6,477 bases of DNA, from contig CAMLNB010000203.1 of the NCBI GenBank assembly GCA_946481205.1, positions 1-6,477 on the forward strand, in the 5' to 3' direction. Below the pieces are notes generated by a model. That model saw only the letters and a program-made list of their open reading frames with translations, did no database searches and was not told the origin of the DNA. Numbering within the stretch: position 1 is the first letter of the stretch; each line of letters opens with the position of its first letter. Of this stretch, positions 1-6,477 are shown one piece after another. The stretch is from an uncultured Kangiella sp. (lineage in GTDB: Bacteria > Pseudomonadota > Gammaproteobacteria > Enterobacterales > DSM-103792). A program made the translations under genes and the position numbers.

Positions 1-669
1 CTGGTCATGTTCTGCCACAGCGGGCCGACCGGCAGCGCCAGCCCGGCGCTACAACAGGCCATTCAGTTTTGGACCAGCCGCGGCTATGCCGTCGCCGACG
101 TCAATTACCGTGGCAGTGACGGTTATGGTCGTGCGTGGCGGCAAAGCTTGTTGGGTCATTGGGGCGACTATGACGCAGAAGACTGCCAAGCAGTCCTCGA
201 TGCTTTAGCACTGCATCCAGCTATCAACGCTCGTCGGATTTACCTCAGAGGCAATAGTGCCGGTGCGTTGACGGTATTGGAAATTTGGCGCCGCACCAGG
301 AGGGTTCGTGGGCTCGCTTTAAGGTATCCAGCGACAGATTTGTCGGCATTGGTCGCTACGAGCCATAAGTTTGAGTCAGGCTATATTAAAAAGCTGCTTG
401 GGGTTTCCGATGCCAGCCAATTAACTCATTGTGGTGATTCCGCAAATCGACCAGCGGCTCTAACAGGAGCACAAGTCTTGATTCAACATGGCTCGATCGA
501 TCCGGTGGTTCCTTTGGAGCAGTCCAAACAGCTGCTTGGTCGGCTAGCTGAACAAGGCGTGCATGCCGATTTGCAGGTGTATCCCGGAGAGGGGCATGGA
601 TTTCGGTCCGGGACCACGCTCATTGCTGCTCTACATTCCGAGCTGGCATTTTTTGAGCGGCATCAGTAG
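1..669 (+). CDS. S9-family (prolyl oligopeptidase-like) serine peptidase, C-terminal catalytic domain, 5'-truncated
   Basis: The reading frame is open from base 1, so the gene starts left of the window; the Met at base 7 is internal, not a start. The 222 visible residues form an alpha/beta-hydrolase peptidase domain of the S9 family (prolyl oligopeptidase, dipeptidyl/acylaminoacyl peptidases), enzymes that cleave short peptides. Seen, in fragment numbering from base 1: a CHSGPTG segment in place of the usual HGGP oxyanion loop (residues 5-11), the family stretch FWTSRGYAVADVNYRGSDGYG (about 23-43), the nucleophile elbow GNSAGA with Ser86 (bases 256-258), Asp167 in HGSIDPVVP (bases 499-501), and His199 in GEGHGF (bases 595-597). 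The triad is therefore complete. Any N-terminal beta-propeller, which typically precedes this domain in the family, would lie outside the window. No signal peptide can be judged, so location and substrate are unknown. The two glycine substitutions near the active site are mildly unusual. Family assignment is firm; exact specificity is not. Confidence 0.9.
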   Translation: MVMFCHSGPTGSASPALQQAIQFWTSRGYAVADVNYRGSDGYGRAWRQSLLGHWGDYDAEDCQAVLDALALHPAINARRIYLRGNSAGALTVLEIWRRTRRVRGLALRYPATDLSALVATSHKFESGYIKKLLGVSDASQLTHCGDSANRPAALTGAQVLIQHGSIDPVVPLEQSKQLLGRLAEQGVHADLQVYPGEGHGFRSGTTLIAALHSELAFFERHQ

Positions 670-753
670 GCCGGGCTATTGGGAGGGGTCGTAAAATTTG
701 CCAAACTTGTCGAAGATCTGGATAAAACCCCTTGATCCAATAGATTTTTCTGT

Positions 754-771
754 CTTGGCTTGATTGCCAAG
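754..771. repeat. Short perfect inverted repeat upstream of the lipoprotein gene
   Basis: CTTGGC (754-759) and GCCAAG (766-771) are perfect inverted arms around a 6-base spacer, about 90 bases before the lipoprotein start. The size and symmetry would suit a dimeric-repressor operator or a small leader hairpin, but a 6-base palindrome can arise by chance. The rest of the 670-859 spacer holds a second short GC-rich inverted repeat (CCGGC at 819-823, GCCGG at 829-833). It has only very weak candidates for a peptidase-gene terminator (TGGAT/ATCCA at 719-739 followed by T-rich sequence) and no promoter with good -35 and -10 boxes. Confidence 0.3.
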
Positions 772-848
772 TCTGGACCCATGGATTAGTCTTACGGCAA
801 TCGTGCAAAAGCGACGGGCCGGCCGCTTGCCGGATTCTGAAGCAAGCT

Positions 849-852
849 GGAG
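849..852 (+). promoter_or_regulatory. Ribosome binding site that fixes the lipoprotein start
   Basis: GGAG at 849-852 lies 7 bases before the ATG at 860, a near-ideal Shine-Dalgarno spacing. It decides the start: the frame is open further upstream to a TTG at 764, but starting there would add 32 residues in front of a standard lipoprotein signal peptide. I therefore reject the longer form. Confidence 0.75.
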
Positions 853-859
853 TAAGACG

Positions 860-2791
860 ATGATTACAAATATCAGGAAAGGGTGGTTGGGCCTGATCGC
901 CGCAGCATTTTTGCTGACTGGCTGTGGTGGTTCTGGGACTAGCAGTTCAGATGATGATGGCGGCGCAACTGGACCGACACCTGCTTCCATTGAGCTGATT
1001 TCCAGTTTATTGACGCTGCGTTCGAGCGGTGCCGAGACCGCCAATCTGTCAGCTGTTGTTAAAGACGCCAATAATGTAGTGATTTCAGGGGTAACCGTTA
1101 ACTTCAGCGCCACGGGCTCGGCATCGCTCAATGTCACCCAGCCAACAACGGACGCCACCGGCACGGCGAAAGCAACGCTCGGAACACCAAATAACCCTCA
1201 AAATCGCACCATTGTCGTAACCGCGACGGTGGCAGGTACCAGTCTGAGTGCTAACGTGAGCATCAGCGTAGCCGGTACACAGCTCGTTCTATCCGCACCG
1301 ACTAGCATGGCTTCCGGGGATACGCAGCCTGTTACTGTCACGTTACGTGATTCCGATGGCAATGGCATTGCCAATCAGACCGTTCAATTGAGCTCCGCTC
1401 TCAGCAATGCCTTCAGCAACGGCAGTCCTCTCACGAACGCCTCCGGCAGCACAACTGTTAACTACACGGCAAGTGCCGGCGGTAATGAGACTGTTACTGC
1501 AACTGCATTGACTGGCAGCGTAACGGCTACCGCGGCGTTTACCATTTCTACACAAAGCTTTTCTTTGGTTAAACTGAATGGAGGAGGCCAAGTTGAGACT
1601 CCTCCCCAAGATATCCCTCTGAACCAGAACGCCACCGTGCGTGTGAACTGGTCTAACAATAATGGTCCTGTAACCGGTAATGTGCTTGTCGCCATAAGCC
1701 GTGGCAACATCAATGGTGCAGGTAGCTCTGCCACAGTGGCTGTGGCGGGCGGGACAGCAACATTCACCGTACAAGCCACCAATGCCGGTCCTGCCGTTGT
1801 GACGGCGACCGCCCAAGACGGGAGTGGGCTCACAACATCCTTAGGCTTGGAGTTTGTTGCGACCACTCCAGCAAGTATTGCCTTGACTTCTTCACCATCC
1901 TCGATTGGAACCGGTGGCAAGCAAAGTACGATCAACGCAGTAGTTCGTGATGCCAATGGCAATTTGGTCAAGAACCAGATAGTTATTTTCTCGCTAACGG
2001 ATATTACTGGAGGGTCCATATCACCGACCAGCACCATCACGGATAGCGCAGGTTTGGCATCAACGGTTTATACCTCTTCGAACACCCCGAGCCAGACAAA
2101 TGGCGTGCAGATATCTGGATCTGTAGCAAATAGCGTTGTTACCGGTACAACGACCCTGACCGTTGCACAAACTCCGTTGTTTATCTCGTTTGGTACTGGC
2201 AATGAAATTTTGGAACCGGACACCACTAGCTATATCAAGGAGTTCATCGTATTTATTACCGATGCCAACGGCGTGGCCCGGCCAAATCAGTCGTTCGTAG
2301 CCTCTGTTGTACCGTTACCAAATGATGGCTCTGCAAACCCTGATCCAGGAGTTGTCGATAAAGCAGCATATTCGAAAGGGGTGTACGGCTGGAATGGCAC
2401 TATCTGGGTTGCTGTAGCTTCGGCAAATTGTAGAAACGAAGACGCCGATCTTGATGGTGTGTTGGACTTGGGTGAGGATTTCAACAATAGCAGTAACCTA
2501 ACTCCAGGTAATCAGGTTGCACTGGATGCGTCGAGCAGTTTTGTAACAGATGCAAGTGGTTTTGCAACAATCAAGCTGCGTTATGCGCAGCAATATGCGA
2601 ACTGGATGCAAGTGAGAATTCGCGTTACGGCAACTGTTAGCGGTACGGAGTCGGTAGCAGACCAAAAGTATTCACTACAAGGGGCGGCTGACGATTTCAA
2701 CGAGGAAGACTCAGCTCCTCCTGGTCGAATTTACCCAGATGCTATAGGAAGTCCGTTTGGTCGTTCGGCTACTTGTGCTGATACCAATTAA
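860..2791 (+). CDS. Multi-domain Ig-like (Big_1/invasin-type) lipoprotein with an EF-hand insert
   Basis: The product has 643 residues. The N terminus is a textbook lipoprotein signal: basic residues (Arg6, Lys7), a hydrophobic core, and lipobox LTGC with acylated Cys22. Gly-Gly-Ser follows with no Asp at +2, so outer-membrane sorting is expected. A Ser/Gly/Asp-rich linker (23-40) leads to tandem Ig-like beta-sandwiches at roughly 41-137, 141-230, 232-335 (divergent), 337-436 and 439-605. Units share a core of the form V-x-D-A-N-G-N-x-x-x-N-Q-x-V-x-F (65-82, 158-177, 360-377, 463-479) and a later T-D-x-S/T-G-x-A strand, as in Big_1 domains of invasin/intimin. The last domain is split by about 70 residues (487-559) holding Cys524 and a perfect 12-residue EF-hand loop (528-539). 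A short acidic tail ends with Cys639, which may form a disulfide with Cys524 (inference). Known relatives are surface or periplasmic proteins, mostly of undefined role; adhesion or a structural role is plausible but unproven. No partner is visible nearby. Confidence 0.85.
   Translation: MITNIRKGWLGLIAAAFLLTGCGGSGTSSSDDDGGATGPTPASIELISSLLTLRSSGAETANLSAVVKDANNVVISGVTVNFSATGSASLNVTQPTTDATGTAKATLGTPNNPQNRTIVVTATVAGTSLSANVSISVAGTQLVLSAPTSMASGDTQPVTVTLRDSDGNGIANQTVQLSSALSNAFSNGSPLTNASGSTTVNYTASAGGNETVTATALTGSVTATAAFTISTQSFSLVKLNGGGQVETPPQDIPLNQNATVRVNWSNNNGPVTGNVLVAISRGNINGAGSSATVAVAGGTATFTVQATNAGPAVVTATAQDGSGLTTSLGLEFVATTPASIALTSSPSSIGTGGKQSTINAVVRDANGNLVKNQIVIFSLTDITGGSISPTSTITDSAGLASTVYTSSNTPSQTNGVQISGSVANSVVTGTTTLTVAQTPLFISFGTGNEILEPDTTSYIKEFIVFITDANGVARPNQSFVASVVPLPNDGSANPDPGVVDKAAYSKGVYGWNGTIWVAVASANCRNEDADLDGVLDLGEDFNNSSNLTPGNQVALDASSSFVTDASGFATIKLRYAQQYANWMQVRIRVTATVSGTESVADQKYSLQGAADDFNEEDSAPPGRIYPDAIGSPFGRSATCADTN
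2441..2476 (+). other. EF-hand-type calcium-binding loop coding segment (residues 528-539 of the lipoprotein)
   Basis: The 12 codons read DADLDGVLDLGE. Asp stands at loop positions 1, 3, 5 and 9, Gly at 6, a hydrophobic residue at 8 and Glu at 12, matching the canonical EF-hand consensus at every key position. Further acidic and Asn residues follow (D-F-N-N). Only one loop is present, and flanking helices are not obvious. It is therefore more like the dockerin or thrombospondin-type-3 style of extracellular calcium loop than a paired intracellular EF-hand. Calcium binding is inferred from the motif. Confidence 0.65.
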
Positions 2792-2797
2792 AGTAGT

Positions 2798-2831
2798 TAA
2801 CAAAAGGCCCGCATCTGCTGGCCTTTTGTTA
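2798..2831. terminator. Bidirectional Rho-independent terminator between convergent genes
   Basis: A perfect 12-base inverted repeat, TAACAAAAGGCC (2798-2809) and GGCCTTTTGTTA (2820-2831), closes a 10-base loop. Because an A-run lies on the left of the GGCC core and a T-run on the right, each strand reads as a GC stem followed by a T-rich tract. It begins 7 bases after the lipoprotein stop codon and 35 bases beyond the astB stop on the other strand, so it most likely ends both transcripts. The remaining convergent spacer (2832-2865) shows nothing else. Confidence 0.88.
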
Positions 2832-2865
2832 CTGGATTTTCGAGAGACAGGTTCTTGTATCGTTC

Positions 2866-4188
2866 TTAAACTGTTAAATTGAGAATGATATTAAGTGCAG
2901 TGCGCGCTTGATTGCTTTCAATAGCGATCAGGGGGTCGGCGAGATCTTCTATTGTAATCCGTTCGCGATAGTGGCGGTCAGCCCAGTTGTTTAGTTCAAC
3001 AAATAACGCATCGCACAAGAACAGATTTCCTTTCATTGAATCCCTTTCCTCCGTGGTTAGAACGATACGCTGGCGCAGACAGGCCGGGCCGCCGCCGTTA
3101 CGCATGCTTTGCTTAACGTCGAAGACATGCACCGCTTTGATTGGGCCGTTCTGGCTCAGTAACTCCTGCAGGTACGCCCAGACCCGTGGGTTGGCTTCGC
3201 ATTCACCTGGGACGATCAGGGCCATGCCGCCGGTTGGCAGTGATACCAGCTGGCTGTTGAAGAGATAAGAGCGCACGGCGTCTTCAACTGGAACGGCTTT
3301 TGTGCTGACTTCGATGAAGTGCAGTTCGTCATCACCGTAGGCGCGGCGGATATCAGCCAGTGCAGCTTCCTTGTCGAGGAATGCTTGTTCGTGGAAGAAC
3401 AGGACGTTGCGGTTGCCGACCGCGATAACATCGTTGTGGAACACGCCCTGATCGATCACGGCCGGGTTCTGTTGCACGAAAACCACCTTGTCGTCTCGCA
3501 GTTGATGCAAACGGGCGACAGCTTCAGAGGCTTCGCGAGTTTGCCGGGCCGGATACTTCTGTGGTGCCGGTTTGCTGGCATCAAAGGCGTACTTGCCGTA
3601 GACAAAAATCTGCACGCCGGGCTCGCCGTACTCCTTGCAAAGACGGGTGTGGTTGGCAGCGCCTTCGTCACCGAAATGATCGCCGAGCGGAAGCGGATCG
3701 TGATGCACGAAATGATTCGCGTCGGCGAAAATCGCGCGCAGCAATTTCGCTGTCTGTGGGCCTTCAATGGAGCGGTGAAAGCGATTGGCGAGATTGGCCG
3801 CCGTGAAATGCACCTTGCCATCAAGGCTGTCAGCCGATGGACTCATCGTGCAGGCGTTGGCAGTCCACATGCTGGACGCCGAGTTGACGCAGGCGAGCAG
3901 CACCGGTGCTTGCTTGGCGACCTTGTTCAGCACTTGGGCATCGCTGCCGGTGAAGCCGATGCGACGCAAGGTATCGAGATCCGGGCGCAGCAGCGGCGGC
4001 AGAATTGCTTGCGGAATGCCGAGCTTGTGCAGCGCGTACATTTTCTGCAGGCCCTGTTTGACCGCTTCGCGCGGATTCGACACCGCCGACTGGTTGCCCA
4101 TGCTGGCGACGTTGCCGTACGACAGTCCGGCGTAGTTGTGGGTCGGGCCGACCAGACCATCAAAGTTGATTTCGTAGGCTTGTGTCAT
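2866..4188 (-). CDS. astB: N-succinylarginine dihydrolase
   Basis: AstB hydrolyses N2-succinyl-L-arginine to N2-succinyl-L-ornithine, CO2 and two ammonia (EC 3.5.3.23), the second and nitrogen-releasing step of the cytoplasmic AST pathway. The protein has 440 residues, against about 447 in E. coli. The N terminus contains [20 protein letters not shown], the characteristic opening of the family, which supports the ATG at 4188. The fold is that of the amidinotransferase/pentein superfamily. The expected catalytic residues are visible: Glu175 in GDEGAANH, His251 in GVFHNDV and Cys370 in GGGPACLR, aligning with Glu174, His248 and Cys365 described for the E. coli enzyme. Upstream, AAGG (complement of 4199-4202) sits 10 bases from the start and is a modest ribosome binding site. 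The gene follows astD by 46 bases and is the last in the cluster; its transcript runs into the terminator at 2798-2831. Nothing suggests truncation or a frameshift. Confidence 0.97.
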   Translation of the reverse strand: MTQAYEINFDGLVGPTHNYAGLSYGNVASMGNQSAVSNPREAVKQGLQKMYALHKLGIPQAILPPLLRPDLDTLRRIGFTGSDAQVLNKVAKQAPVLLACVNSASSMWTANACTMSPSADSLDGKVHFTAANLANRFHRSIEGPQTAKLLRAIFADANHFVHHDPLPLGDHFGDEGAANHTRLCKEYGEPGVQIFVYGKYAFDASKPAPQKYPARQTREASEAVARLHQLRDDKVVFVQQNPAVIDQGVFHNDVIAVGNRNVLFFHEQAFLDKEAALADIRRAYGDDELHFIEVSTKAVPVEDAVRSYLFNSQLVSLPTGGMALIVPGECEANPRVWAYLQELLSQNGPIKAVHVFDVKQSMRNGGGPACLRQRIVLTTEERDSMKGNLFLCDALFVELNNWADRHYRERITIEDLADPLIAIESNQARTALNIILNLTV

Positions 4189-4234
4189 GTTGGTTTCGCC
4201 TTTTGCTGCAGAATTTATTTTGTAGGAGCGGTGG

Positions 4235-5807
<1,573 letters not shown>

Positions 5808-5827
5808 CTGTAGTCGAGCATGCAGAC

Positions 5828-6477
5828 TTAGTACAGCTTGCAGGCGCGCACCGGCTCGCCGCTGTGCAATTCCAGGGCATCGACGACTTTTGCTGGCAGC
5901 AACAGATTGCCGGCATCATCGAACGCCAGTTCGGTCAAACATGCGCGATAGCCTTCGCGTTTGGTATTGCTGACCAGATAGGTTTCCGGTTGGGTGCTGG
6001 TGCCGGCTGGTGCGATGCTCCAGTCAAAGCGATTGCTTTTGCGCACGATGCGGATCGAGCGGATATCGGCTTCGATGCTCGGGCCGGCGTCGAAAATGTC
6101 GACGTGGCCGGTGTAGCGAAAACCTTCGGCGATCAACATGTCATAAGCCGGCTGGGTATCCGGATGCACCTTGCCGATCACGGCACGCGCTTCTTCCGGC
6201 AGCATGCACAGGTAAATCGGGTAATGCGGCATCAATTCGGCGATGAACTGGTTGCCGTAGGTGCAGAGCGCGTCGGCTTCCGGAAACTCCATCGAGAAGA
6301 ATTTCTTGCCCAGTGCTTCCCAGAATGGCGAATAACCTTTTTCATCGGAGACGCCACGCATTTCGGCAATGACGCGCTCATCAAAGCGCTGGCTGAATTC
6401 ACTGAGAAACAGAAAGCGTGAGCGTGACAGCAGCTTGCCGTTGCGGCCGCCGCGGTAATCGGCGTCGAGAAACAGCG
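5828..6477 (-). CDS. astA: Arginine N-succinyltransferase, 5'-truncated by the window edge
   Basis: AstA transfers succinyl from succinyl-CoA to the alpha-amino group of arginine (EC 2.3.1.109), the first committed AST step. The frame runs open to the right edge, giving 215 complete codons plus a partial one. A Met at 6361 is internal: the 38 codons before it also match the family (FLDADYRGGRNGKLLSRSRF, then FDERVIAEMRGVSDEKG). Other signatures are SPFWEALGKKFFSMEF, FIAELMPHYPIYLCMLP and GHVDIFDAGPSIEADI. The histidine in GKVHPDTQPA (bases 6164-6166) corresponds to the annotated active-site histidine near residue 229 of E. coli AstA. That alignment puts about 125 residues outside the window and a total near 340, normal for the family (344 in E. 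coli). The fold is GNAT-like. It is upstream of astD by 120 bases. Pseudomonads carry two paralogous subunits (AruF/AruG); whether a second copy lies further right cannot be seen. Confidence 0.95.
   Translation of the reverse strand, partial: LFLDADYRGGRNGKLLSRSRFLFLSEFSQRFDERVIAEMRGVSDEKGYSPFWEALGKKFFSMEFPEADALCTYGNQFIAELMPHYPIYLCMLPEEARAVIGKVHPDTQPAYDMLIAEGFRYTGHVDIFDAGPSIEADIRSIRIVRKSNRFDWSIAPAGTSTQPETYLVSNTKREGYRACLTELAFDDAGNLLLPAKVVDALELHSGEPVRACKLY

Noticed and set aside
764..859. An N-terminal extension of the lipoprotein from a TTG start.
   Set aside because: It would bury the signal peptide and lipobox 32 residues inside the protein, whereas the ATG at 860 has a well-spaced GGAG.
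1343..2040. Open frames on the - strand opposite the Ig-like lipoprotein gene.
   Set aside because: They are antisense to a gene with clear repeated Ig-like domains and a lipoprotein signal, and show no motifs of their own.
4220..4231. TGTAGGAGCGG between astD and astB, which resembles the start of a REP-type repeat of pseudomonads and xanthomonads.
   Set aside because: Only about 11 bases match and no complementary arm follows; it partly lies just outside the astD stop, so it may be chance.

Overview
The window looks like chromosomal DNA of a gammaproteobacterium. The main support is an arginine succinyltransferase (AST) catabolic cluster whose proteins closely match the enterobacterial/pseudomonad AstA, AstD and AstB families. 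It lies next to a large Ig-like lipoprotein of a kind common in marine and freshwater Gammaproteobacteria. The genus cannot be fixed from the sequence alone. Base composition is uneven: I counted 44 G+C in 60 bases at 5521-5580 (inside astD) against 28 in 60 at 2521-2580 (inside the lipoprotein gene).

Layout, left to right. (1) 1-669, + strand: the C-terminal catalytic half of an S9-family (prolyl oligopeptidase-like) serine peptidase, truncated by the left window edge, with its Ser/Asp/His triad visible. (2) 670-859: a 190-base spacer with short inverted repeats and no convincing terminator or promoter. (3) 860-2791, + strand: a 643-residue predicted outer-membrane lipoprotein with about five tandem Ig-like (Big_1/invasin-type) domains; the last is interrupted by an insert carrying a perfect EF-hand-type calcium loop. 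(4) 2792-2865: the spacer between convergent genes, holding a strong terminator hairpin that can work in both directions. (5) 2866-6477, - strand: astB, astD and a 3' fragment of astA, transcribed right to left as A-D-B, which is the conserved AST order. The astA-astD spacer contains a GC-rich palindrome that looks like a dispersed REP-type repeat.

The three ast genes encode consecutive or linked steps of the ammonia-producing AST route. AstA succinylates arginine, AstB hydrolyses succinylarginine to succinylornithine, CO2 and ammonia, and AstD oxidises succinylglutamate semialdehyde to succinylglutamate. AstC (the transaminase between AstB and AstD) and AstE (the final desuccinylase) are not in the window. 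AstE is not directly downstream of astB, because the cluster ends there at the terminator and the converging lipoprotein gene.

I see no CRISPR array, tRNA, rRNA, insertion sequence or phage gene, and no evidence of a new multi-gene system. The most worthwhile items are the EF-hand insert in the lipoprotein, the palindrome between astA and astD, and the missing astE.
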